Shown in pieces: positions 35,554-44,265 of a stretch of DNA of 64,000 nt. Origin of the DNA: Streptomyces sp. CB01201. Its GTDB lineage: Bacteria; Actinomycetota; Actinomycetes; Streptomycetales; Streptomycetaceae. Position 1 is the stretch's first letter. Every line of letters begins with the position of its first letter. The notes beneath the pieces are model-generated. The model searched no databases, was not told the DNA's origin, and was given only the letters and a program-made list of their open reading frames with translations. The stretch is from contig NZ_NNBJ01000001.1 of assembly GCF_002803085.1 (NCBI RefSeq), forward strand, positions 62,001 through 126,000, given 5' to 3'. Both the position numbers and the translations under genes were made by a program.

Positions 35554-38500
35554 ATGAAGATGGATCCACCGGCGAGAACGGCCACTCGCCGCACGCGAAG
35601 AACCGGAAGTACGTTCCCGCGTGCCATGGTTGTCGCGCTGTCCCTGACCCTTGTAGGCACGTCGGCCGAGGCCGCCGAGGTGCCGTCGCCCGCCCTTTCG
35701 CGCCCCCAACAGGCGGCTGCCGGGACGCCGTTCGCGCAGGACGTGCCCTCGGCTCTCGCCGCAGCCAAGCGCTCCGGCACCCGGGTGGAGGCGCTGTCCG
35801 AGCGCAGCGGGACCACGACGTCCTGGGCCAACGCAGACGGTTCCCTCACGACCGAACTGACCGCGGGCCCCATTCGATTCGAGCGGGACGGCTCATGGGT
35901 CGCCGTCGACACCGACCTCACCAAAGAGGCCGACGGCAGCGTCGCGGCCAAGGCCCACCCCGCCTCGCTCTCCCTGGCCGGTAAGGGCGGCAGCCGAGCA
36001 GCGTCATTGAGCGCTGCACGCCAGGCACCCGCCCGTGACCTCGTCACCCTGGGTGAGGGGGACCGGCAGGTGACCCTCCAATGGAAGGGCGGCCTGCCCG
36101 AACCCGCTCTGGACGGCAATCGCGCCACCTACCCCGACGCGCTGCCCGGCGCCGACGTCGTCGTGGAGGCCACCCGGACCGGGTTCGAGCAGTACGTCGA
36201 GATCAAGCAGCGCCCCTCGGCCCGTGACTACAGTTACACCCTGCCGCTGCGGGCCAAGGGGCTGCGCGCCGCCCAGCAGCCCGATGGCAGCGTGCTGTTC
36301 ACCGATCGTGCGACGGGGCAGGAGCGCGCCCTCATGCCGTCCCCGGTCATGTGGGACGCCACCGTCGACGAGCGGTCCCAAGAGCACACCCGCCGCGTCC
36401 CGGTGGCCATGAAGGTGGAGCAGAGGGGGTCCTCGATCGATCTCGTGGTCACGCCCGACGCCGCCTTCCTCGCCGATCCGGAGACCAGGTACCCAGTCAC
36501 CGTCGACCCGTCGACGTCCGCACTGAGCAACGTCTTCGACACCTACGTCCAGCAGGGCGAGACGCGCGACTGGTCCACGGACACCGAACTGGACTTCGGC
36601 AACCCCGGCACCAAGAACGCCAACGGCACCGCCCGCATCGCGCAGTCGTACATAACCTGGGGCACCGCGCCGATCGCGGATGCCCTCGTGAGCAGCGCCA
36701 AGCTGAGCCTGTGGAACTTCCATTCGGCCAACACCGACTGCAAGGCCCAGCCCTGGCAGGTGTGGGCGGCGGACGAGGCCACCTCCGCGAGCCGCTGGAC
36801 GAACCGGCCCAAGATGAACAGCCGGTCCGCGACGTCCACCGAGACCAAGGGCAACCCGGCCTGCGGGGGCGGCGGCTGGATCAACTCCGACGTGACCTCG
36901 CTCGTGCAGTCCTGGGCCTCTGCCAAGGCACCGCGGTCCACGATGGGACTCACCGCGGCCGACGAGACGTCGGTCGCGCAGTGGAAGCGTGTCAACTCGG
37001 CCAACGCCACCACCAACCCGCCCAAGCTCACCGTGACGTACAACTTCCGGCCCCGGTCGGGAAGCAACCGTCAGGCCGGCGCTCCCTTCGTCAAGGACGC
37101 TTCGGGCACCTGGCAGGTCAACACCACCACCCCGACGCTGCGCGACACCTTCTTCGACAAGGACGGCGACCGCGTCAACGGCACCTTCGAGATCGTCGAC
37201 GCAGCCACAGGCAAGCTGGTGGGCGACCGCCTCGTGTCACCGTATGTCGACTCCGGGCGCGCCGCGGCGGTGACGCTGCCGGACGGGCTGCTCAAGGACG
37301 GCAGCACCTACCGCTTCCGGACCAGTCCCTACGACGGCACCCACTACAACCTGGCGTGGTCCGACTGGGCAACCTTCACGGTCGACACCGGCCGCGGCCT
37401 CACCACGCTGCCCGACATGCCCCAGCTGCTCGAAGCCGGCGCGACCGACACCCTCACCCCACTGCTCTCCGGAGTGGTCTCCAGCCCGGCGCAGGGCCGG
37501 GTGCGAGCGGAGTTCGCACTCCGCGACGCCGACGGCAGGCAACTGACGGGAGCAACCGTCCCCGAGGCGTGGACGGACAGCGGACTGCGCGCGGCCTCCC
37601 GGGTCCCGGCGGGGGCGCTGCAGGAGGGTTCCACCTATCTGTGGGCCATGCGCTCCTGCACCGAGGCAGGCTGCTCGGAGTGGTCCTACGAAGAAGAGCT
37701 CACCGTCTCCGCCGGCGTCCAGCCCGAACCGCCGAAGACCACGTCGGTGACCCTGGTGGGCGGCTCTGCCCTGCCGGACGCCACCGTCGGCATCGGCGCG
37801 CGCGCCTGTGACGACGGCTGCCTGGCCGTGAAGGACGCCCGTCTTGCCCTCGGCGGAGGCACGGATGCGGAGCGCGCCGTCTGGGTCAAGCCCGATCTGA
37901 CCGCGATACCCGCCGGCGCGCGCGTCACCAGTGCGCGTCTCCAGCTCACGCCTGCCGAGTGCGGCACCGCCACGTGTGCTCCTCGGCCGGTCGAGATATC
38001 GCAACTGCTCCAGCCCTGGGCCGCCCCGTACAGCGGTGCCGCACTGCTGGACCTGCTGGACGACTCGCCCTTCGGCGAGGCAGCGCGGCCCGAGGCACAG
38101 GACTTGGCGCCGATGGTGCAGTCCTGGCTGGAACAGGGCCCGGTCGAGGGCGTCGCGCTGCGGCTGCCCGCGGCGGACCGGAACTCGACGATCACGTACC
38201 ACTCCAGCCGCTCCACGGACGAAGCCAAACGCCCGAAGCTGCTGATCGAATACGTACCGCCGAAGGCGCCCTCGCCCATCGAGGCACTCAAGGTCACCGG
38301 CGGCGACGGCGGTCTCCTGGCCACCTGGAACGCGCCGGCCGACCTCGGTTCAGCGGCCGATGGCGCGGAGTACGACGTCGTCGTCACCCGGGCGGACGGC
38401 AGTCAGGCTGCGAAGGCCACCACCCGTGAGCCGCACGCGGTGGTCACCGGCCTGACCAACGGCACATCCGTGCGGGTGGGCGTGACCGCCCGGACCGCTC

Positions 38501-39615
38501 ACGGTTCCAGCGCGGCCACCACGTCCGATCCGGCGACCCCCACCGCAGTGCCCGCAGGAGTCGCGGTCTACCGGAACATCGTGCAGCAGTACCTGGACGC
38601 GCGAGGCGCAATCCTGCTCGGCACGCGCCCGACGGCGACGGCCGCCCTCGCGGCCAGCACCTCCGGCGCCTCTTTCCAGGACCTGCTCAACGGCCAGTCC
38701 GCCGGCCTCGTGGAGACGCGCGAGTCGCTCGCGCGGCACGACAGCCGCTATACGGAGATGACCAGCACCCTCTCCGACGTCCTGGCGGGCATCGACGACA
38801 ACGGCACGGTGTTCCTGCGCGCCGTGGTCGAGGACAAGGCCGTTCTGAGTCAGGGCGGCACCGAGAGTGAGCCCGAAGAGAGCCGAAGGGAACAGCGGTT
38901 CACCTTCAGTACGAACAGCGGCGCTCCCCTGCTCCACGTGGAGGCGGACGCCCCAGCCGCGGAGAAGGTACTGGCGAAGTCGGCGGCTGCCGAAAACGGC
39001 CTTGAGGTGTCAGGCGGAACGCAGGGCCCGATCGGCGAGGTACCGGACATTCCCCTGGAACTCGACCGGGACGGTTTCCCCGCCGAGGCACCGCCCGCGC
39101 AGACCGCAGGGCTGCTGCGCGCAGCAGCCCAGGTCAACGGCTCGGGAACGGCCAACTGGGCCTCCCGCAACCTCGGGACGAAGTGGGAGTACGGCCAGGA
39201 CTGCACGAACTTCGTGTCCAAGGCCCTCTATTACGGAGGCGGCATGAAGACCCGCGGCGGCGGCCGCACCCACGATCGGGCCTGGTGGCAGCAGTACTAT
39301 CTCTTCGGCACGATCAAGAACAAGAGCTACACGTGGTCCGGCGCCGAGAACTTCCGCCGCCACATGATCAACTACCGGGGCGCGCAGTTCGTGAACTCGG
39401 TGAACGCTCGGGCCGGGGACATCGTGGTGTTCAAGTGGAAGCAGGAACGGGTGTACAACCACGTTGCCGTGGTCTCAGGCAACCGGCACGGCGTCCAGCT
39501 CCTCCAGCACGGCGGCGTGGGGCGCACCAGCCTGGCCGCGGCCATCGCCCGCTACCGCAACCAGAGCAACTACATCGAGCGCGTCGTGATCCTCCGGCCG
39601 AAGGGCCGCGGCTGA
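35554..39615 (+). CDS. Secreted DNRLRE/Fn3 protein with C-terminal amidase-type domain
   Basis: A 1353-residue exported protein. A positively charged start and hydrophobic core (MVVALSLTLVGTSAEA) form a signal peptide ending near residue 42. Residues 60-320 form a beta-rich domain found in RHS-associated secreted proteins; about 325-500 is a DNRLRE domain (SNVFDTYVQQGETRDW, and WTNRPKMNS), with a second copy at about 735-905. An Fn3-like domain follows at about 905-1000. The last 160 residues resemble the putative amidase domain (Amidase_6): D1216-C1217-TNFVSKALYYGG, with H1303 in YNHVAVVSG as a likely catalytic pair. RHS repeats themselves are absent. It probably cuts amide bonds in cell wall or acts as an effector. 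A lipoprotein gene follows two bases later. Confidence 0.82.
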   Translation: MKMDPPARTATRRTRRTGSTFPRAMVVALSLTLVGTSAEAAEVPSPALSRPQQAAAGTPFAQDVPSALAAAKRSGTRVEALSERSGTTTSWANADGSLTTELTAGPIRFERDGSWVAVDTDLTKEADGSVAAKAHPASLSLAGKGGSRAASLSAARQAPARDLVTLGEGDRQVTLQWKGGLPEPALDGNRATYPDALPGADVVVEATRTGFEQYVEIKQRPSARDYSYTLPLRAKGLRAAQQPDGSVLFTDRATGQERALMPSPVMWDATVDERSQEHTRRVPVAMKVEQRGSSIDLVVTPDAAFLADPETRYPVTVDPSTSALSNVFDTYVQQGETRDWSTDTELDFGNPGTKNANGTARIAQSYITWGTAPIADALVSSAKLSLWNFHSANTDCKAQPWQVWAADEATSASRWTNRPKMNSRSATSTETKGNPACGGGGWINSDVTSLVQSWASAKAPRSTMGLTAADETSVAQWKRVNSANATTNPPKLTVTYNFRPRSGSNRQAGAPFVKDASGTWQVNTTTPTLRDTFFDKDGDRVNGTFEIVDAATGKLVGDRLVSPYVDSGRAAAVTLPDGLLKDGSTYRFRTSPYDGTHYNLAWSDWATFTVDTGRGLTTLPDMPQLLEAGATDTLTPLLSGVVSSPAQGRVRAEFALRDADGRQLTGATVPEAWTDSGLRAASRVPAGALQEGSTYLWAMRSCTEAGCSEWSYEEELTVSAGVQPEPPKTTSVTLVGGSALPDATVGIGARACDDGCLAVKDARLALGGGTDAERAVWVKPDLTAIPAGARVTSARLQLTPAECGTATCAPRPVEISQLLQPWAAPYSGAALLDLLDDSPFGEAARPEAQDLAPMVQSWLEQGPVEGVALRLPAADRNSTITYHSSRSTDEAKRPKLLIEYVPPKAPSPIEALKVTGGDGGLLATWNAPADLGSAADGAEYDVVVTRADGSQAAKATTREPHAVVTGLTNGTSVRVGVTARTAHGSSAATTSDPATPTAVPAGVAVYRNIVQQYLDARGAILLGTRPTATAALAASTSGASFQDLLNGQSAGLVETRESLARHDSRYTEMTSTLSDVLAGIDDNGTVFLRAVVEDKAVLSQGGTESEPEESRREQRFTFSTNSGAPLLHVEADAPAAEKVLAKSAAAENGLEVSGGTQGPIGEVPDIPLELDRDGFPAEAPPAQTAGLLRAAAQVNGSGTANWASRNLGTKWEYGQDCTNFVSKALYYGGGMKTRGGGRTHDRAWWQQYYLFGTIKNKSYTWSGAENFRRHMINYRGAQFVNSVNARAGDIVVFKWKQERVYNHVAVVSGNRHGVQLLQHGGVGRTSLAAAIARYRNQSNYIERVVILRPKGRG

Positions 39616-39617
39616 TC

Positions 39618-40133
39618 ATGCGGATGCTGAAGAAGGTCCCCGTACTTGCTGCCGTCGCCCTGCTCCTCGGTGCCGCCACCACGGCGTGCACCGACGACGG
39701 TCCGAACCGCTACCAGAGCGACTACTCCTCACACGAACCGCTGCACACCGTGGGCTACCCGTCCCGGGGCAGCCTGGAAATAGTGCAGGAGACGGTGTGG
39801 CGGCTCGCGGACAACGACGCCGAGGCGCTGGCCGGTCTCGCTGTCGAAGAGGGCAGTGCGGCCGACACGACGGCGCGGAACTGGGTCGCAGCCTTCGGTA
39901 AGGCAGCCGGCGGCAAGGTGACCGCGGACTTCTACGACGAGGGCTCGACTCGCCAGGTCGTCGTGCTGTACTTCGCCGCGAGCGGTCAGAAGAAGGCCAT
40001 CGAGGTACGTCTCGGCCAACACGACTCCTGGGGCGTGACCCTGGCCGAGACCGATCCGGCCGAAGCCGCCAAGGCCCCCGACTGGGCGCCCGCCACGCCC
40101 GGGGGCAGCGGATCCCGTTCACCGGGCAACTGA
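39618..40133 (+). CDS. Lipoprotein encoded directly behind the giant secreted protein
   Basis: A 171-residue lipoprotein: KK start, hydrophobic LAAVALLLGAATTA, then Cys24 as the lipidation site. The mature part is a small alpha/beta domain with SLEIVQETVWRLADNDAEAL and GSTRQVVVLYFAASGQKKAI, similar in outline to SnoaL/DUF4878-like folds, then a Gly/Ser/Pro tail. Its start lies two bases after the upstream stop, so it is surely co-expressed with the amidase-bearing protein. An immunity or accessory role is possible but unproven. I do not recognise the family. Confidence 0.78.
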   Translation: MRMLKKVPVLAAVALLLGAATTACTDDGPNRYQSDYSSHEPLHTVGYPSRGSLEIVQETVWRLADNDAEALAGLAVEEGSAADTTARNWVAAFGKAAGGKVTADFYDEGSTRQVVVLYFAASGQKKAIEVRLGQHDSWGVTLAETDPAEAAKAPDWAPATPGGSGSRSPGN

Positions 40134-40143
40134 CGATCCCCGC

Positions 40144-40184
40144 GCGCCCGGTTCCCAGGCCACGACGGCCTGGAAACCGGGCGC
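40144..40184. terminator. Bidirectional hairpin between the lipoprotein and deformylase genes
   Basis: An 18-base arm at 40144-40161 pairs with 40167-40184 with one mismatch and a five-base loop. It lies between two convergent genes. Confidence 0.85.
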
Positions 40185-40219
40185 TTGGGCTTGGTGCCGG
40201 CTCCCGGTGACGGACGGGC

Positions 40220-40867
40220 TCACGCCTCGGTGTCGTTGCGCAGGTCGAATCCGAGGGCCTCGGCTGCGGCGGCCGGCGTGGGCTGGGCCCAGAGATCCAC
40301 CATCGCCTCCCGTGAGGACAGCGAGCGCAGCTCCGCCCGGTCCAGGTACAGCACGCCGTCGAGGTGGTCCGTCTCGTGCTGGACGATACGGGCCGGCCAG
40401 CCCGTGAAGACCTCGTCCACCGTGCGGCCCCGCTCGTCGAGGGCGCGCAGACGCACGCTCTCGTGCCGGGCGACGACCGCGCCCCAGCCCGGCACGCTCA
40501 GGCAGCCCTCGAAGAACGCCGCCCGGCCGCTCCCCGCGGGCTCGTACGACGGATCGATCAGGACCCGGAAAGGCTGGGGGACGCGGCCCCTGACCTGCCG
40601 GACCTCCTCGGTGACCTCCGCCGGATCCTCAATGACGGCGAGTCGCAGCGGCAGGCCCACCTGTGGTGCGGCGAGGCCGACGCCGGGTGCGGCACGCATC
40701 GTCTCGCGCATCGCCTCGATCAGCCGGTCCAGGCGCCTGGCGTCGAGACGGCCGTCGAGCGGCTCGGTGGGACGCCGCAGTACGGGGGCACCGGCGGACA
40801 CGATCGGCAGCGGACCGGAGCCGGCGAGGAGTTCGTCGACGAGATCGGTGAGCGAGGAGGGCGACAT
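40220..40867 (-). CDS. def: Peptide deformylase
   Basis: A 215-residue deformylase with all three motifs: GVGLAAPQVG at 62-71, EGCLSVPG at 120-127 with the metal ligand C122, and HETDHLDG with metal ligands H164 and H168. It removes the formyl group from the N-terminal Met of new proteins. ATG at 40867 gives the normal length; the upstream extension is low-complexity. Streptomycetes carry several def copies, and this one stands alone without fmt, so it is probably an accessory copy. Confidence 0.94.
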   Translation of the reverse strand: MSPSSLTDLVDELLAGSGPLPIVSAGAPVLRRPTEPLDGRLDARRLDRLIEAMRETMRAAPGVGLAAPQVGLPLRLAVIEDPAEVTEEVRQVRGRVPQPFRVLIDPSYEPAGSGRAAFFEGCLSVPGWGAVVARHESVRLRALDERGRTVDEVFTGWPARIVQHETDHLDGVLYLDRAELRSLSSREAMVDLWAQPTPAAAAEALGFDLRNDTEA

Positions 40868-41052
40868 GCGTACAGCATGCCAAGAACGATCACCCGGTGA
40901 GCGCGCGGGTCCCTGTCGGCCGCGTGAACGATCCGACCTCGATCCGGCTCCGATCCGACCTTGCGGGAATGCGCGAGCCGCCCAGGATCTTTCCTCTAGG
41001 GGTGCGCACGGACACGGAGAAGCGCACTTCCCCGTTTTCACACCGCCCCATG

Positions 41053-41082
41053 CCGAGATTCCGCACACCGAGATTCCGCACA
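41053..41082. repeat. Two tandem copies of a 15-base sequence before a GNAT gene
   Basis: CCGAGATTCCGCACA occurs at 41053-41067 and 41068-41082, and a diverged third copy (ACCGAGATTCCG) lies inside the start of the gene at 41119-41130. The duplications directly precede the ribosome binding site. Confidence 0.75.
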
Positions 41083-41097
41083 CCGAGCGAGGAGATC

Positions 41098-41820
41098 ATG
41101 CCCCACGCGTCCGTCCGCACCGAGATTCCGGCGCACCCTCTGGACAACCCCGCCTACGCCGCGCTGACCGGTCCGCACGCACGGTTCGCCGAGGGGCGCG
41201 GCAGGGTGCTGCGTTACGAGACCGACGTCTCGCCCTGGCTCGGGCTGCCCGTGGATCCGGACGCCGCCGACTGGGCGGACCTCGCGGCCCTCGTCGGCCC
41301 CGGCGCCGAGGTGGCGCTGCCCGGAGTGCGGGCCGTGCTGCCCGAGAGCTGGGAGATCACCTTCGATGTGCCGGGCGTGCAGCTCGTGGACGAGTCGCTC
41401 GACGCGCGTCACGACGACGAGGCGGTCCCGCTCGGCGCGGCCGACGTCCCCGAGATGCTGGCCCTCGTGGAGCGCACCCGGCCGGGCCCGTTCCTGCCCC
41501 GCACGGTGGAGCTCGGCACCTATCTGGGCATCCGTCGCGAAGGCCGACTGATCGCGATGGCGGGGGAGCGGCTGCGCCCGCCGGGCTGGACCGAGATCAG
41601 TGCGGTCTGTACGGACGAGGCATTCCGCGGCCAGGGCCTGGGCACCCGCCTGATCCGCGCGGTCGCGGCCGGCATCCGGGAGCGTGGCGAGACGCCGTTC
41701 CTGCACACCGCGGCCGCCAACACGGGTGCCATCAGGCTGTACGAGTCCCTCGGCTTCCGCGTCCGCCGCGACGCACGCTTCGTCGGCGCCCGGGTGCCGG
41801 AGCGGGACGTCGCGGAATGA
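41098..41820 (+). CDS. GNAT family N-acetyltransferase
   Basis: A 240-residue protein; ATG at 41098 follows AGGAG. The first 120 residues are a Pro/Val-rich domain with SWEITFDVPGVQLVDESLDA, and the C-terminal GNAT domain carries AVCTDEAFRGQGLGTRLIRA as the acetyl-CoA pyrophosphate loop and NTGAIRLYESLGF as the second half. This matches the FR47-like group. It acetylates an amine of unknown identity, likely in the cytoplasm. It is divergent from def. Confidence 0.88.
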   Translation: MPHASVRTEIPAHPLDNPAYAALTGPHARFAEGRGRVLRYETDVSPWLGLPVDPDAADWADLAALVGPGAEVALPGVRAVLPESWEITFDVPGVQLVDESLDARHDDEAVPLGAADVPEMLALVERTRPGPFLPRTVELGTYLGIRREGRLIAMAGERLRPPGWTEISAVCTDEAFRGQGLGTRLIRAVAAGIRERGETPFLHTAAANTGAIRLYESLGFRVRRDARFVGARVPERDVAE

Positions 41821-41933
41821 CGGCCGCGATGCCCCGAGAAAGCTCTGAGACAGCCCTGGGAATCTTCAACTCCCTTGCTGCGAGCCCGAGCTGACGGATC
41901 ATCCGCCGGCGCAGGCTCTCGGGCACCGCACTT

Positions 41934-42788
41934 TCAGTCGTCGGCCCGCACCCAGTCGTCGACCCGCACCCACTCCGACACCGGCCCCACCGGCTCCCCC
42001 TCGGCCGGGGTGACGAAGAAGGCCCGGCCCTCGGCGGGGCTGTAGTGCGCGCCGTGCCGGCCGTCTCCGGTGGAGCGGCCGGTGAGGCGGCGCCCGATCC
42101 AGGGCCCCAGGTGCTGGCGCGCGAAGCGCAGATCGGCGCTGCGGCTCGCGGCCCAGCCGGGGCGGGCGGGGGGCGGCAGCGGCGATCGCCAGTCGTCCTC
42201 GGCGTCCAGGCCCAGCGTCTGCCAGACGGCCTCGGCCACCCTGCGATGGCCCTCGGCCGTCAGATGCAGCCGGTCGAAGTCCCACATGTGCTGTTCGGCC
42301 AGCGCCGGAGCGCCGTAGAGGTCGACCACCAACGCCCCATGCCGCTCGGCGAGTTCGTCGACGTGCGCGAACAGTTCCTCCATGCGCGGCCGGAAGCGGT
42401 CGAGGACCGGGCCGTTGCGGCCGGGGCTGCGCATCAGGACCAGCTGCTTGCAGGACGGCGCGAGCTGCTCGACCGCCTCCGTCAGGAGTCCGCGCACCCG
42501 GCCCATGTCGCACTTGGGGCGCAAGGTGTCGTTGAGGCCGCCGACCAGGGTGATGACGTCCGGGCGCAGAGCTGCCGCCGCGGCCACCTGCTCCTCGACG
42601 ATCTGCCCGATGAGCTTGCCGCGCACCGCGAGGTTCGCGTAGCGGAAGCCGGGGGTGCGGTTCGCGAGACGGGTGGCGAGCACATCGGCCCAGCCGCGGT
42701 AGGACCCGTCGGGAAGCCGGTCGGACATGCCCTCCGTGAAGGAGTCCCCGATCGCGGCAAAGCTGGTGTATGAGGCATTCATCTCCAT
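41934..42788 (-). CDS. SGNH/GDSL hydrolase
   Basis: A 284-residue hydrolase. Block I is AAIGDSFTEG with nucleophile S16, block III is GGLNDT (with the Asn), and block V is DRLHLTAEGHRRVA with the Asp and His. These are all catalytic elements. No signal peptide is seen, so it is probably intracellular. After residue 205 there is a polar tail that repeats VRVDDWVRADD at the end. A palindrome (42802-42815) lies just upstream of the start and overlaps the AGGA that would serve as its ribosome binding site, so repressor control of both transcription and translation is possible. Substrate unknown. Confidence 0.9.
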   Translation of the reverse strand: MEMNASYTSFAAIGDSFTEGMSDRLPDGSYRGWADVLATRLANRTPGFRYANLAVRGKLIGQIVEEQVAAAAALRPDVITLVGGLNDTLRPKCDMGRVRGLLTEAVEQLAPSCKQLVLMRSPGRNGPVLDRFRPRMEELFAHVDELAERHGALVVDLYGAPALAEQHMWDFDRLHLTAEGHRRVAEAVWQTLGLDAEDDWRSPLPPPARPGWAASRSADLRFARQHLGPWIGRRLTGRSTGDGRHGAHYSPAEGRAFFVTPAEGEPVGPVSEWVRVDDWVRADD

Positions 42789-42801
42789 GGCGGGAGCGAT
42801 C

Positions 42802-42815
42802 CTACCGCGCGGTAG
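42802..42815. promoter_or_regulatory. CTACCG-N2-CGGTAG palindrome upstream of SGNH hydrolase
   Basis: CTACCG, CG, CGGTAG form a perfect palindrome 13 bases upstream of the SGNH start. It matches the arms at 25959-25972 exactly, with a different two-base centre. Confidence 0.55.
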
Positions 42816-42971
42816 CCGGCCGGCTCGGGCCGGTCGGAGCTCTGGCCGGGACCGTGATCCCAAAGAGGCCGGTCAGGCCCTTTCGGCGGGGCCGATTACG
42901 CGGTATGCCAGGAACACATCAAGTGTTATCAGCCCGGCCGGGACAACGGCCGGTGAGAGAGCGAGCGTGCG

Positions 42972-43226
42972 ATGTTGTTCACCGCGGCCTTCTGGAAGGC
43001 CACCGCCGAGCGTGCGATCCGCACCTTCGCCCAGGCGCTCGCCGCCGTGCTGACGGCCGGCGCGACGAATCTGCTCGACGTCCACTGGACCGCCGCGTTC
43101 GCGACCGCCGGAATGGCCGCCCTGCTCGCCGTGCTGATGGCGGTCGGCTCCTCGCAGCTGGGCCAGCCGGGCCCGGGTCTCACCGAGACCACGAACCCGG
43201 CCGGTCCCGCCAAGGCCGCCAAGTAG
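42972..43226 (+). CDS. Holin-like small membrane protein
   Basis: An 84-residue protein with the r1t-type holin pattern: a WKATAERAIRTFAQALAAVL amphipathic to hydrophobic segment, a short turn with LLDVHWTAAF, a second hydrophobic helix AGMAALLAVLMAVGSS, and a polar Pro/Gly/Lys tail. Two membrane segments with both ends probably inside fit the family. In phages such proteins release the endolysin; here no phage gene or endolysin adjoins it, so it is either a remnant or a domesticated membrane protein. No strong ribosome binding site precedes it (GAGAGAGCGAG only). Confidence 0.75.
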   Translation: MLFTAAFWKATAERAIRTFAQALAAVLTAGATNLLDVHWTAAFATAGMAALLAVLMAVGSSQLGQPGPGLTETTNPAGPAKAAK

Positions 43227-43239
43227 CGGACGGCCGCGG

Positions 43240-44265
43240 TCAGGCCGTGGCCGCCGGCGGCCGCCCCACCAGCTCGCGCAGCACGTCCTCCATGGTGACC
43301 AGGCCGGCCAGCTTGCCGTCCTCGTCGAGCACGGCCGCCAGGTGCGTACGGCTGCGCCGCATCGCGGTCAGCACGTCGTCCAGCGGGCTGGCCGCGCGGA
43401 CCCGGGCGATCGGGCGCAGCGCCGCGACCGGGAAGGCCACCTCCCGGGGGGCCGCGTCCAGGGCGTCCTTGACGTGCAGATAGCCCAGGATGCGGCTGTC
43501 CTCGTCGACGACCGGGAAGCGCGAGAAGCCGGAGCTCGCGGCGAGCCGCTCCAATTCCTCCGGCGTGGTGCCGACCGCGGCCCGCACCACCTCGTCCAGC
43601 GGCACCACGACGTCGCGCACCGGTCGGCGCCCCAGTTCCAGGGCGTCGTGCAGGCGCTCGGCCGCCCGGTCGTCGAGCAGTCCCGCATCGCCCGCGTCGG
43701 TGACCAGACGCGCCAGCTCGTCGTCGGAGAAGGTCGCCGCCACATGGTCCTTGGCGTCCACCTTGAGCAGCTTCAGGATGGTATTGGCGAAGGCGTTGAT
43801 CGCGAAGATCACCGGGCGCAGCGCCCGGGCGAGGGTCACGAGCGGCGGCCCGAGCAGCAGCGCGGTGCGCGCGGGCTCGGCGAGCGCGATGTTCTTCGGC
43901 ACCATCTCGCCCAGCAGCATGTGCAGATAGGTCGCGACCGCCAGGGCGATCACGAACGACACCGGGTGGATGAGCCCGTCCGGCACACCCACCGCCTCGA
44001 AGACCGGCGCGACCAGGTGTGCGATGGCAGGTTCGGCGACCACACCGAGCACCAGGGTGCACAGGGTGATGCCGAGCTGCGCCGCGGCCATCAGGGCCGA
44101 GACGTGTTCCAGGCCCCAAATGACGCTGCGGGCACGGCGGTTGCCGTCCTCGGCGAGCGGTTCGATCTGGCTGCGGCGGACCGAGATCAGGGCGAACTCG
44201 GCGCCGACGAAGAAGGCGTTGACGACCAGGGTGGCCAGGCCGATCAGAATCTGGATCACGGTCAT
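43240..44265 (-). CDS. CNNM/DUF21 membrane protein with CBS pair, short form
   Basis: A 341-residue protein. An N-terminal DUF21/CNNM domain contains about four hydrophobic segments (ILIGLATLVVNAFFVGAEFA, and MLLGEMVPKNIALAEPAR) and two CBS motifs follow (residues 200-330), ending at LVTMEDVLRELVG. The C-terminal CorC/HlyC domain of its neighbour is absent. The family is linked to magnesium or cobalt efflux and was historically labelled hemolysin-like. It overlaps the upstream paralogue by four bases (ATGA), so the pair is translationally coupled and may act as a heteromer. Confidence 0.9.
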   Translation of the reverse strand: MTVIQILIGLATLVVNAFFVGAEFALISVRRSQIEPLAEDGNRRARSVIWGLEHVSALMAAAQLGITLCTLVLGVVAEPAIAHLVAPVFEAVGVPDGLIHPVSFVIALAVATYLHMLLGEMVPKNIALAEPARTALLLGPPLVTLARALRPVIFAINAFANTILKLLKVDAKDHVAATFSDDELARLVTDAGDAGLLDDRAAERLHDALELGRRPVRDVVVPLDEVVRAAVGTTPEELERLAASSGFSRFPVVDEDSRILGYLHVKDALDAAPREVAFPVAALRPIARVRAASPLDDVLTAMRRSRTHLAAVLDEDGKLAGLVTMEDVLRELVGRPPAATA

